Shown here in pieces: positions 1 to 10,900 of a stretch of 38,333 nucleotides of DNA (positions are counted from its first letter, which is position 1; each line of letters opens with the position of its first letter). Both the position numbers and the translations under genes were made by a program. The DNA is from an uncultured Clostridia bacterium (lineage in GTDB: Bacteria; Bacillota; Clostridia; Christensenellales; UBA1242). The notes beneath the pieces are model-generated. The model was not told the DNA's origin. It did no database searches and saw only the letters and a list, made by a program, of their open reading frames with translations. The DNA lies in contig CAKVOF010000009.1 of NCBI GenBank assembly GCA_934778125.1, positions 1-38,333 of the forward strand, given 5' to 3'.

Positions 1-3000
1 CATAAATGGAGTTAACACGTTTTCAATAATTAACACATTAAATAAATCTTTATTTTTAATTGAATTAACAAAATAAATTGATTTATTATTATTGTTATTT
101 TGATAGAAGTAAATTAAGTTGTTTTTATTTTCATAGGCCTCTTCAACAACATTTTCATTTGAAATAGTTTTTGTGTATGACATTGATTCATTATAGCCAT
201 AAATAGCACTATAATCTTCACTTGAAACATTTGCTGAAAATTTATAAATAGAAGAAGTTGCGTTGATAATTTCAAGCAAGTCATTAAATTGACCGTTATC
301 AAAGCTTATTTCAGTTTGTGAAGAAGAATAATTATTATCATCTATTGGAACAGATTCTATTTCAATTAACCTTATCTCAGACATATAATTTATTTCATAA
401 TTTTGAATTTCACTTAATAACTCACTATTAATTTTTTCACCATTTACCAAGATATTAAAACCTTTAAAGCGTTCATCATTGTTCACTGCTGACATAACAC
501 ATTTATTTGTTGATTCCCGCTCAAATGTAGTGATAGTTGCTTTAGTGATTTCAGGCAAATTAACTATTGATATTTGCAATTTACCATTGCAAGTAACACC
601 ATTTTCACTATAAGATGCTTGAATAACAACATCTCCAATTTCACTTGTTGAAAAATCGGAAACATTTACCTGATTTAAATCAATATTTAATTCGCTTGCA
701 TCGCTATAAACTACCTTAAACACTAAGTTATTCTTTATTATGTTTATATCTGTATTTTTATAATATTCAATTTGAGAAGATGAAATTTGTAATCTTGAAA
801 CCTTTTTTAAAACATCAAATTGAAAATCAAGTGATTTTTCATTATTGTTTGCATCGATGTAATTGATTGTTGCAACTAGATTTGTTCCCACTTCTTCAGT
901 TGAAAAGCCTGAAATCATATCAAGCTGAATAGGCACATTTTCAATTATTCGGCCAGATTTATATGTGACTTTAAGGCTCATATGATCAATATCTATTTGG
1001 TCATTTTGAAAATAAGTTTTAGTATAGTTTTCATTTAGTGAGATTGATTCAATTGAATCAGTTTCAAATTCCGCTGTTATTTTCATTTCTTTTTCTAATA
1101 CAAAAGAATACTCTTCATTATTTGATAAAATAATGTTTAAAATTGAATCTTTCCAGCACTCAAAATACGTATTGTTATTTGGATTTTGTGCTACAACAAC
1201 GATATTTGCCCCCTCAATAAACTCTCCTTCTGTGTTGCCATAAGAAACACCATCAACACTGATAATTACACCATTTGTCACATTCAAATTAAGTTTATTT
1301 CTAACATCATATTCAAGTGTGCAAGTTTTATCCGAATATGAAATGGTTAAATTATTTTTTGATAGTTTATATGTTGAATTTTCAGTAGTAAAATCACTAG
1401 AATTAAACATTGAATCATCAACTTGCACCATTGATGTTTCCAAAACACCATTTTTTAGCCATAAAACTTGCAAAAATAAATTTACTAAATCAATTTCTTC
1501 TCCAACTAGATAAACTTTTTTGTAGTTAGTTTCCGCTATTGAAATCTTTTGGATATTTATTGGATAAACATTGTAAATAAATTCAGCAAAATAATTACCT
1601 TTATAATAAAATTTTGCTTTGAGATTGTTTTCAATAATTTCGGTTGAAAAATCTTGAACTAACTCGGCATTAACACTCTTGTATTCAACCCTTCCATTTG
1701 ATAAAGTAACTTTAAATTGCATATTTGAAATATCAAGTGATTCATTGTAAAGATAGTCTTTCTTTATTGGCTCATCGCTATTTATTTTTACAATTTCTAA
1801 GTTATTGATTTTTAATGAAACATAAACCGCAGATAAAGTTAAATCTTGAGATAAATTTTCAATAATATATGTTGATTCGGTAATTTTATTGTCAAATCCA
1901 TACCAGCCATCAAACTCTTTATTTTCATCTTCATTTGGGTTTGCCACAATTTCAAGTTTAGTGCCTGCTAAAAAATTGCCAAACGTTAATTCAGTTCCAA
2001 CATCTATATCGTTAACTTTTGAAATATAACCATTATATAATTGAACTAAATAAGATTGATTTACTTCATAAGAATATTCAATCTCAACTGAATCATTAAA
2101 TCTATAAGTTTCTGTTTTTTGCCCTGCGGAAGTTGTGTTGATGAGTTCTGTTAAATTAATTATAATTGCCTTTTCACCTAAATCTTTGAATGATAAGGTC
2201 AATGTGGCGTTTAGTTCATCAACACTTTCACGTGTTTTAAATTCAGTTTTTGGCAACACTAAACTTTTAGATAATATTTCAGTTTCTAACACATTATAAC
2301 TCAAAAACTTTTCTATGTTTTGATAATTAACTGTTAATTCAAACTCACCCGCATTTGATGTTTTGAAATTCTTTATCATTTTCGATTCTAAATTTATAGA
2401 ATTGGTTGCGCCATTATTAAATAGTAAATTTAAGAAAATGTTATCACAATTAAATTCTAAATCGTAATTTTGATAGTATTCACGTTTTGCATTTGATTCA
2501 GCAACTAAAGTATAATCTACCAACGCTATATCTTTGATAACAGCAATAATATTTGTTTCATTTTCAAACACAAAAGAATATATTTTTTCATCTGAAATTA
2601 TAGTTGTTCCATTATCCAAACTCCAACCAGCAAAAAATTTATCGTTAGTATCATAGTTTTCAACAACTTCTACTTCAACTCTCGAGCCAACTTTAATTTG
2701 CTTGTTTGAAACATTTTCAATTTCAATATCATCTATTTTAGTTATGCAACCATTTTCAACTGTTAGCATATATGTTTGATAAACTTTGTAATTGAAGTTT
2801 ATTGAAAATTTATTATTGTTCGAATCTATATAATTAATCATTGCTAGACCATTATCAGTGGGAGCAATTGTTGAAAAATTTTCAACCATATTTGAAGAAA
2901 CATTTATAATATGATCCTTGCTAGTATCGTTATATAAAATCTTAATTTTCACATTATTAGAATTAAACCCATCGTTTAATAAATATTCATAAGTTTTATT

Positions 3001-3822
3001 TTCAACTAATTCAATGCCGATTACTTTAACATCATCAAAAACGGCTGTTAACACAATATCTTCAGAAATATTCTCAATCACTTGCTCTGAATTTATGTAT
3101 GTTAAGCCCAAGTTTGTTTCCCAACGGACAAACACTTTTCCGATTGGTGCTTTGTTGGCAACCACAACAAAGTTTTCATTATCATCAAAGAAACCTGAAG
3201 TTGTGTTCTCTAATTGCTCAATATTGTTTATCTTTTTAATTGAACCATTAACAACTTCTATTTTATTTAAATCTTTAAAATTAGCAATTATTGTTAAGTT
3301 AGATTTTAATTCAAATTCATATTCTCTTTCTGTTGATAAAATTTCACCAGATTGATTTACCCAACTTACAAATTTTTTACCAAGTGCTTCATTAGGAATA
3401 ACAGTAATCATTTTATCATAGTAATATTCCCCAGTGGTAGTGCTCTCACAATCCACCGAATCGACCTTGGAAATAAAGCCATTTAAAACTGAAATTGTGT
3501 GCATATTTAATTCAAATATTGCAACAAATTGAACATTTGAATTAGGCATGATAAACTTTTCATTTGGTGAATAAATAACTTCCTGATATTTCCAACCAAC
3601 AAAATGATAATTATCTTTTGATAATCCATCACCAGAATTTAATTCAATTTCCGATCCAGCTTTAATATTTTTAACATTACTTGGCACTTCGCCTTGAATT
3701 CCACTTTCCACTAAATATGATATAGTAAAAGATTTTCCGTTTGTTTTACCACACGAAGTTAACAACAAAGGAAAACTAAAAATCATCATTAAAATAAATA
3801 AAGAAGATAATATTTTTTTCAT
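1..3822 (-). CDS. Giant surface lipoprotein with InlB-like and Ig-like repeats (3' end outside window)
   Basis: The reading frame is open from an ATG at 3822 to the window edge, giving 1274 residues with the C-terminus missing. AAAGGAGA lies just upstream of the start. The N-terminus has a short basic stretch, a hydrophobic helix and the lipobox LTSC, so Cys24 should be lipidated and the protein tethered outside the membrane. The rest is built from modules of about 75-85 residues: roughly six InlB B-repeat-like units (start VxNGxI, then a GW or SW core, ending in AxF/AxY) alternate with about seven group-3 bacterial Ig-like units (ending in FST...NYxD...). The last ~190 residues in view are a different, unrecognised domain. 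No enzyme motif is visible. A role as an adhesin or cell-surface stalk is inferred. It is transcribed alone from the promoter at 3875-3904. Confidence 0.85.
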   Translation of the reverse strand, partial: MKKILSSLFILMMIFSFPLLLTSCGKTNGKSFTISYLVESGIQGEVPSNVKNIKAGSEIELNSGDGLSKDNYHFVGWKYQEVIYSPNEKFIMPNSNVQFVAIFELNMHTISVLNGFISKVDSVDCESTTTGEYYYDKMITVIPNEALGKKFVSWVNQSGEILSTEREYEFELKSNLTIIANFKDLNKIEVVNGSIKKINNIEQLENTTSGFFDDNENFVVVANKAPIGKVFVRWETNLGLTYINSEQVIENISEDIVLTAVFDDVKVIGIELVENKTYEYLLNDGFNSNNVKIKILYNDTSKDHIINVSSNMVENFSTIAPTDNGLAMINYIDSNNNKFSINFNYKVYQTYMLTVENGCITKIDDIEIENVSNKQIKVGSRVEVEVVENYDTNDKFFAGWSLDNGTTIISDEKIYSFVFENETNIIAVIKDIALVDYTLVAESNAKREYYQNYDLEFNCDNIFLNLLFNNGATNSINLESKMIKNFKTSNAGEFELTVNYQNIEKFLSYNVLETEILSKSLVLPKTEFKTRESVDELNATLTLSFKDLGEKAIIINLTELINTTSAGQKTETYRFNDSVEIEYSYEVNQSYLVQLYNGYISKVNDIDVGTELTFGNFLAGTKLEIVANPNEDENKEFDGWYGFDNKITESTYIIENLSQDLTLSAVYVSLKINNLEIVKINSDEPIKKDYLYNESLDISNMQFKVTLSNGRVEYKSVNAELVQDFSTEIIENNLKAKFYYKGNYFAEFIYNVYPINIQKISIAETNYKKVYLVGEEIDLVNLFLQVLWLKNGVLETSMVQVDDSMFNSSDFTTENSTYKLSKNNLTISYSDKTCTLEYDVRNKLNLNVTNGVIISVDGVSYGNTEGEFIEGANIVVVAQNPNNNTYFECWKDSILNIILSNNEEYSFVLEKEMKITAEFETDSIESISLNENYTKTYFQNDQIDIDHMSLKVTYKSGRIIENVPIQLDMISGFSTEEVGTNLVATINYIDANNNEKSLDFQFDVLKKVSRLQISSSQIEYYKNTDINIIKNNLVFKVVYSDASELNIDLNQVNVSDFSTSEIGDVVIQASYSENGVTCNGKLQISIVNLPEITKATITTFERESTNKCVMSAVNNDERFKGFNILVNGEKINSELLSEIQNYEINYMSEIRLIEIESVPIDDNNYSSSQTEISFDNGQFNDLLEIINATSSIYKFSANVSSEDYSAIYGYNESMSYTKTISNENVVEEAYENKNNLIYFYQNNNNNKSIYFVNSIKNKDLFNVLIIENVLTPFM

Positions 3823-3874
3823 AAGTCTCCTTTCCTATACATTTAGTATATATAATATAATTTAAATAATACAA

Positions 3875-3904
3875 ATTATATCATATAACAACCTTTTTAA
3901 ACAA
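3875..3904 (-). promoter_or_regulatory. Promoter of the 1-3822 lipoprotein gene
   Basis: On the minus strand, TTGTTT is followed by an 18-base spacer and TATAAT, with an extended TGA before the -10. The predicted start of transcription lies about 45 bases before the ATG. Confidence 0.6.
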
Positions 3905-3924
3905 ATAATTACAAGTGTATAACA

Positions 3925-3960
3925 AATAAAAAAGCATATTATTTAAATATGCTTTAAAAA
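3925..3960 (-). terminator. Intrinsic terminator after the MBG-repeat gene
   Basis: A perfect 10-bp stem (3931-3940 with 3946-3955, loop of 5) directly follows the stop at 3963. Read on the minus strand it is followed by a run of six T. Confidence 0.75.
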
Positions 3961-3962
3961 TG

Positions 3963-6900
3963 TTATCTTTTTTGCTTAACTTTTTTGTTGAATTTTCTTG
4001 TTATGAAATAAATGTAAATTGAGAATGCAATAACTGCAATTATTATAAAAATTTGATATATTGAAAGCGAATTTTGTGCAAATTCAGTGATAATATACGT
4101 TAAATTTGCATTGTTTGTTTCAAAAACCATTTTTCCATCTATTATTTCATATTGAACCTCAATTAGGTTGTTATTGGCATCTATTGCAAAGATTTGAATT
4201 TCACTTCCATTCAAGTTTTCAGCATCGATTTGAAGCATAAATTTAGATGCTTGAACTGTGTTGTTATAATCAGTTTTAAAAGCTTTTATAACCTTTTTAT
4301 TTGAAATTGGCAATTTAAACCCTGCTATGTTATTGTTTATATTTGAAACTGAAATATTGATTTTATCTTTAGCATCTGAAGAAATATTCCCCTCAATTAT
4401 TTGCATTGACACCCCATTCACAATTGCAGTTTGCACTTCTTCAATAATTGTGATTTCTCCTTCAATATCTTCATAGTTTTCATTTGAAGGAATTAATTTA
4501 AATGCATGGGTTCCAATTGTTGATGGATCACTATCCCCAAATACAATATTTAATTCAACACTACTATCTTCACAAATGTAAATTGGTTCATGAACATTTC
4601 CATCATAGATGAATGAAGTGTATGTTACAGTTACAGGAAGTATTAGTTTTTTGATGGTTAATTTAGCAGTATTTGAAATTGTTGGAAGAAAGTTTTCATC
4701 ACCAATAAACTCTGCATAAAATTCATACTCGCCAGCATTAATAGGTTCTTCTTCTTTCTCATTTATAGTAAATTTAAAATCAAGATCTAAGCCATTGTAC
4801 TCATATTCAAATGTTTCACCGTTATAATAAACTTCAACATCATTAAGAAAAACTATAGGCTCAATTTTCTCAATGCTTAAACAATACTCGTTATCAAATT
4901 TTGCAATATAATTCTCATTAGAAATGGCACCTATTTGAAAGTTGTATTTACCAACATTTTCACCTTGCTCTCTTAAAATTTCAACTTCAACTTGGTCATT
5001 TTTCACAATCCCATATAATTTATAATCAATAAAAGGATCCTCTTCCCCATACTTTTTTGAATAATTTTGGGTTGAAACAACTATTTCCCTAGGATTGATT
5101 TTAAAAGCACCAGGAACAAACTCAATGCTATAGTTTAAACTTGATAAGCTTCCCATTTCAATCGCATAACTTCCAACATTTTCGCCTTTAACTCTTGATA
5201 ATTTACCTTCTATTTGAGTTTTATCAATTTCAATGCTAGAAGCAAATAACAATTCTTTATCAGGATCGCCATATACTTTTTCAATATTAGTTGCGGTTAT
5301 GGTAACTTTCTTTGGTTGAATGGTTAAGTATTTTTTAAGATTTGTTTCGAAAATTAAATTGTAGTTTTTATTATATAACGAACCATAATTAAGTTCATAT
5401 TTTCCAATATTTTCGCCTCTGACTCTTGATAAGTTACCACTTAAAGAATCCCCATTTATTAAACCTTCACATGTGTAGGTTAAATTGTCTTCATCTGAAT
5501 AATACTTAGTTGAATTATTGATAAACACAAAAGCATCTTTGGGAGTTATTTCAAATTTCGCACCAACAAAAACTATGTTATAGTTTTTGTTTTGTAAAGA
5601 ACCTAACTTTATTCTATAACTGCCAACATCTTCCCCTTCTTCTCTACAAAGTTCACCAGATAAATCAATGCTAACATTTAAAGGGTAAATTATTTCAAAG
5701 TCTAGTTTTTCAGGATCTTCTTCGCCATAAACCTTTTGATAATTTTTAGCTTTTATTATCAATCTTTGTGGCAAAATTTTATAGTATTCGTTTTTGATTT
5801 CAATGTTGTAATTTGAATTTGATAAAGTTCCAAGTGTGAACAAATAATTACCAGCACTTTCACCTTGTTCTCTTGATATTTCACCTGAAATTATATCACC
5901 ATCTATTAAACCAGAAAAACTATACAAAAATGGCTTATCTTCTTCACCAAACATTTTATATTGGTTCGCTTCTGGAATAACCACTAATTTTTTAGGATTT
6001 ACAAAATATGAAGCATTTTCATAAATATATTCAACATTGCTTGTGTTTTCTAATTTATTTTCAAAGTAAATATCGTAAACTCCAATATTTTGCTCAACAT
6101 TACAACAGATTGAAACGCTATATTCAACACCCTCAATTCCATTTATGATGCTATATGAAAGGCCACCAACACTATCACCATAAATTTGACTCTTTGTGTT
6201 TGCAACAAATTTCACTATTCTTTTAGTAATTTCTAAGTTGAACACTTGGCTGGTTTTATAATTTTTATCTAGCAATTTTATTTCGCAAGTGTAAAGACCA
6301 ACGTTAATAGGGTTTACAATAACGCCATCTTGTTTGAATATTATTTCATATTCATACTCTTTTTCATCAATCATTTCAAAAGCCGAGCTATCATATTCTT
6401 TGTTATATTCATTTTCAAAGCTTAAATAAACCTCTTTGGGATTAATTATAAACTCACCTGAAATCTCAGCCATGTAACCATATTCCGTGCATTTAATTAT
6501 ATATGTGTAAGAACCCGAATCAATCGGCGAAACAACAACTCCATCTTTCATAATCGTGGTTTCAAGTTTTAATTCTTTTGGGTTATTAATACTTAAAGTT
6601 TTCTCAGTTCCATCATATGTAAATTCTTGTTTATTAACGCTTAAATCAGTGTATTTTATTGGGTTAACAAACACTTTTGTTTCACCGCTTAAAACATAGT
6701 TATCATCAATATATGAATACTTAACCAAATATTCACCCAACTCAGAAATTGATTCAACTTTGTTTCCATTTTTAAAATAATCGAATTGCACATTTTGCTC
6801 CAAATCATAAACAAGATCGATAGCATTACCGAAATTATAATAATAATTTTCAACAATGTTGATTGCTAGTATTTTTCTATATAAAAACTCAATATTAGCG

Positions 6901-7760
6901 TTTCCTTCAACGATGAACTTTAATTTTCCACCCTGAACTTCACTCTCTATTCCATTAACTAGAACTTTATTAAATTCATAGCCAGCCTTTTTGGGAATAT
7001 TAATCGATATTGAATCTCCATAGTCGTATGAACCATTTATTGTTCCCATATTATCAGAAACAGTATACGATTTATAAACAATTTCAATTCTAGGATTTTT
7101 AACTTTCATTGTGTTGTAACTAGTACCAACAGCACCTAAGAATCCCGGTTTTGCTTTCGAATAATCAGAAGTAAATCTCAAAGCAATATATTTTCCAGAA
7201 ATTTCATTTAATGATAACGAATAATCGCTTGATGCGTAAGAAGGTTGGGTATTTGAAACATCTGCATAAGCAAGTTCTTCACTTAAGCTATCCATAGATA
7301 AATTACTCTCATCACAATTTGAAAATGAATATAATTTCATTGTTATTTTTTCTGGGTTATCTTTATCTGATTCTGTTGGAGAGCAAAAATTTGCAAATGC
7401 TCTAATTGAAATAATGCCTTTTTGCGCTAACGCATATAAATTATCACTCAATTTCATAATTGAAACAAAATCCGCATTACACTCACACGCTGATGAACAC
7501 ATATTTGAAGAACTATAAATAATTTCATTCGAATTTGACTTATTATATGAAGCATATGATTGTGCATCGGTTTTATGATTAAAAAAATCATTTGTTCCGC
7601 TAGCACCATTCAATCCATCATTGAACAAATTATAAACACCTTTATTTGATAACTCTAAAATGTTAGTTTGAGATGCAAAAACTCTTGTTGGAATAAAAGC
7701 TACACAACAAAAAACTACGGCTATTAAACTAAACATCAAATTGGTTATTTTTTTCTTCAT
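3963..7760 (-). CDS. Giant membrane-anchored surface protein with MBG repeats
   Basis: This 1265-residue protein has a signal sequence ending near VFASQ (about residue 30), without a lipobox. An unrecognised Cys-containing domain spans about residues 30-230, followed by one InlB-like unit (to about 295). Then come two or three Ig-like units and a run of six MBG/YDG-type repeats (about 513-970). The MBG repeats carry a YGEEDP-like start, an SRxxGExxG centre and an NYxIxF end. After two more Ig-like units and a 150-residue tail comes a C-terminal membrane helix (about 1235-1257) with a Lys/Arg-rich end. There is no LPxTG, so the anchor is probably this helix. No Shine-Dalgarno sequence is evident before the ATG. 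The function is unknown; a surface or adhesion role is inferred from architecture. Confidence 0.85.
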   Translation of the reverse strand: MKKKITNLMFSLIAVVFCCVAFIPTRVFASQTNILELSNKGVYNLFNDGLNGASGTNDFFNHKTDAQSYASYNKSNSNEIIYSSSNMCSSACECNADFVSIMKLSDNLYALAQKGIISIRAFANFCSPTESDKDNPEKITMKLYSFSNCDESNLSMDSLSEELAYADVSNTQPSYASSDYSLSLNEISGKYIALRFTSDYSKAKPGFLGAVGTSYNTMKVKNPRIEIVYKSYTVSDNMGTINGSYDYGDSISINIPKKAGYEFNKVLVNGIESEVQGGKLKFIVEGNANIEFLYRKILAINIVENYYYNFGNAIDLVYDLEQNVQFDYFKNGNKVESISELGEYLVKYSYIDDNYVLSGETKVFVNPIKYTDLSVNKQEFTYDGTEKTLSINNPKELKLETTIMKDGVVVSPIDSGSYTYIIKCTEYGYMAEISGEFIINPKEVYLSFENEYNKEYDSSAFEMIDEKEYEYEIIFKQDGVIVNPINVGLYTCEIKLLDKNYKTSQVFNLEITKRIVKFVANTKSQIYGDSVGGLSYSIINGIEGVEYSVSICCNVEQNIGVYDIYFENKLENTSNVEYIYENASYFVNPKKLVVIPEANQYKMFGEEDKPFLYSFSGLIDGDIISGEISREQGESAGNYLFTLGTLSNSNYNIEIKNEYYKILPQRLIIKAKNYQKVYGEEDPEKLDFEIIYPLNVSIDLSGELCREEGEDVGSYRIKLGSLQNKNYNIVFVGAKFEITPKDAFVFINNSTKYYSDEDNLTYTCEGLINGDSLSGNLSRVRGENIGKYELNYGSLYNKNYNLIFETNLKKYLTIQPKKVTITATNIEKVYGDPDKELLFASSIEIDKTQIEGKLSRVKGENVGSYAIEMGSLSSLNYSIEFVPGAFKINPREIVVSTQNYSKKYGEEDPFIDYKLYGIVKNDQVEVEILREQGENVGKYNFQIGAISNENYIAKFDNEYCLSIEKIEPIVFLNDVEVYYNGETFEYEYNGLDLDFKFTINEKEEEPINAGEYEFYAEFIGDENFLPTISNTAKLTIKKLILPVTVTYTSFIYDGNVHEPIYICEDSSVELNIVFGDSDPSTIGTHAFKLIPSNENYEDIEGEITIIEEVQTAIVNGVSMQIIEGNISSDAKDKINISVSNINNNIAGFKLPISNKKVIKAFKTDYNNTVQASKFMLQIDAENLNGSEIQIFAIDANNNLIEVQYEIIDGKMVFETNNANLTYIITEFAQNSLSIYQIFIIIAVIAFSIYIYFITRKFNKKVKQKR

Positions 7761-7818
7761 ATTTCAACACTTATATACACAAAACATTAGAAAATTCCAT
7801 TTTCGCCCATATATATGA

Positions 7819-7847
7819 ATTATATCACACTTTATTCAAAAAATAAA
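7819..7847 (-). promoter_or_regulatory. Probable promoter of the MBG-repeat gene
   Basis: An extended -10 (TGA then TATAAT, 7819-7824 on the minus strand) sits 17 bases from a poor -35 (TTTATT). The predicted leader is about 50 bases and contains no obvious ribosome binding site. Confidence 0.45.
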
Positions 7848-7863
7848 GACTTTTTATATATTA

Positions 7864-7906
7864 TTTAGTTAAGAAGTTGAAGCTATAGTCAAACTTCTTA
7901 ACTAAA
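7864..7906 (-). terminator. Terminator-like hairpin after the 1512-residue lipoprotein gene
   Basis: A perfect 15-bp inverted repeat (7864-7878 with 7892-7906) lies four bases beyond the stop. The following T-run on the minus strand is poor, so termination may be weak. Confidence 0.55.
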
Positions 7907-7909
7907 AAT

Positions 7910-10900
7910 TTATACTTTTTCAACAACTGTTGCACCATTTGTGATTCTATAGCTTTCTTTCAAATCACCAGTTGCTGTTACCGTTACACCTTTAACGATT
8001 GTGTACTGTTCATAGCATCTTGAATTTGTTAACACTTCCCCATCAAACTCAAATGTTACTTTAACAAAATTAAATTTGTCCGCTTGTTCACCACTCATCG
8101 CTTTCATATTTATTTTATAATTTCCTACTGCTGTTGTGGTATTTAAATTAAATGTAAACTTTAACTTAGTTCCATCTTTATTAATATCCGAAATACTTGA
8201 AACGGTGCTTTGAGTAATCAAGTAAGGGAAGAATCCTTGCGGATCAACTCCATATTTGTTTTTATAACCTGCATAACTTATTGATTGATAATCACCGCTA
8301 TATGTTGGAACGCAACTTGTTGAAACATTTTTTGTTTGCTTGTAGTAAACATTATTAGGCTCATTTTTAAGATCCATATAGCTCCTAATTGCCATTCTAG
8401 GATCAACACCTAGAATTTCTTTTCCATAATTCAACTGTTCAAACAAAATATTATTATCTTTTCCCTTTTTCTTAAACCCGCGAACTTGTTGTGTTCCGCC
8501 AACAGACAACTCAACTGTTCCTTTTAATTCAGTTTCATATGTGTTATCTTTCATTCGTTGAAGACCTTGCTCATACATATAATAACAGTAATCATTCAAA
8601 TCAAATGATAATTGTATTCCTGTTGTTTGAGAGCCTTCAGATATGGTTACTTGATTGCTAATAAATTTTGTGCAAGCATGCATATTTAACACGGCTTTAA
8701 TAGTAATTTGACCATCAACTTCGCTAATTGTAAAGTTTCCGTTACTATCCATTTTAACATTAGATGTAAACTTACCCGCATCAACTATTGCGTCACCAAT
8801 TGCATATGAACCAGCTTTAATGCCACCCGAAATAGAGTACACAATAACAGGATTTGACACAATATTTAAATTTTCTTTTTGAAGATAAATATCATCAAAT
8901 CTAAAGCCATTTTTGCTTAATTTAATTACTGATTTACCATAAACTTCATTGAATGAAAACTCGCCAGATGCTGAGGTTGTGAAGGTATCTCTAACCCCCT
9001 TTGAATCTTCAATAACAACCTTAACATTTTGAACTGATTTTGAAGACTCTATCTTTCCTTTCACATTATAATACATCTCAATTTTAATATCTAGATTTCT
9101 ATCTGAAAAATTTAAAGTCTGATTGAAGTTATAACCTTCTTTTTCAACATTTAAAGAAACTGGACTAGTCAAATTATTTATCTCAAATTCACCTAACGCA
9201 TTTGAAGTTACAAAACTACCATCATAACTTATTTTCGCATTGGCAATTTTTATATTTCCACTATAAACAAGACCTTTGATTGAATACTGAGCAGTAAAAT
9301 CCAACTCTTTAGGAGAATCAAATTCTCTACTACCAACAAATGAGTAACCCGCTAACCTCACATCTAACACACCTTCACCATACAATCCAGCAAGTGAATA
9401 GAATCCATTACTGCCTGTTTTAGTTGTTAACCCTTGAGCAGATACTTCAACATTTTCCATTCCAACATTATTTAATTTAACATAACCTGAAATAGTGTAA
9501 GTTGCCTTAAATATTCTATTTAATACTGGTGCTGAAACATTTTCTCTTGGAATTACATATTGCGTATGATTAAACGAAATATTATTAACACCTGCCAAGT
9601 TATCTATCACAAACTCACCCACATTGTTTGTTTTTGCCATTAAAGAGTTATTAACAAATACTTCAACATCTGGAATAGCTTTTGTTCCATTTTTTATTAT
9701 ACCCGAAACTATGTATGATGACTGCTTTTCAATACTTAAATAACCACTCACTTCAGAATTAGCAATATTATAGCCATTTAAAGCAAATTGAATAGTAGTG
9801 GTTTCGCTTAAATCATCTAATTTAAAATAGCCCAATAAATCAGATTTTGTTGAACTATTTCCACCGGTGATCACAACATTTGAAACAAACGAATCACCAC
9901 ATTTAATGTATCCTTCAACAAAGTAAGAAGCCAGCACTTCTAAACTTTCGTAACCACAAATAACTATGTCTTTAAAATTGTATCCATACTTAGAAAAAGA
10001 CAATGTATTTTGGCCACACAAGTCTGAAATTTCAAAATATCCATCACTTGTATTCAACAATTCTTTATCATTTAATTTAACATTTACATCTGCTAAAACA
10101 CTAACACATTTAATCATACCAACTATTTTATAAGTTGCATTAAAATTAACATTTGTACCCTTTTTAGTGTTATCAACGCGCATATCTCCAGCGAATATAA
10201 ATCCTTCTTTTTCCAAAACAAATTCAACTGAGTTAGATAATGATGAAAACTCATAAAAACCATTTTCATCTGTGTATGTAACATATTCTCCAGCTGTTAT
10301 TTTAACCTTTTCAATTGGGACATTGCCCGTTTTAACATAGCCTGATATTTTATATGAATCAGCTATAAAATCGTATTTCCCATATGATGTTATTTCATTA
10401 TGCACTATTGTTGAAAACGCTTCTATGTTTGGAATATAAACAGTATTCACCCCACTTAAACCAGAAAATCTATATATTCCATTTTCATCAGTTATTGAAT
10501 TTTGAACTTCAGATGATTCATCATTGAGCAATTCAACCACGATTCCTGATTCAATGTTTTGAGTTTTGCAAACACCAGAAATAGAGTAAGTTCCTTGAAT
10601 TTCTATATTACTATTGTTTTGGAACACAACTGGTTTTAAATTAAAAACATATCCTTCTTTTTCAAAAACTAGTGTTTTTTCATTTGATAAATTGTTAATT
10701 TTAAATTTACCATCTTTATCAGTTGTTGCCAATTCATTACCATCTAAATCTTTAACAACAACATCTTTTATTGGAACGATTCCTGTTTTTACCACACCAG
10801 CAATATTATATTCAAATACAATATCGTTGAAAGTGCAATTATCTTCGTTGATAACAATCTCTACTGGATTATAATTATTTCTTTCAAGGATAATATTCTT

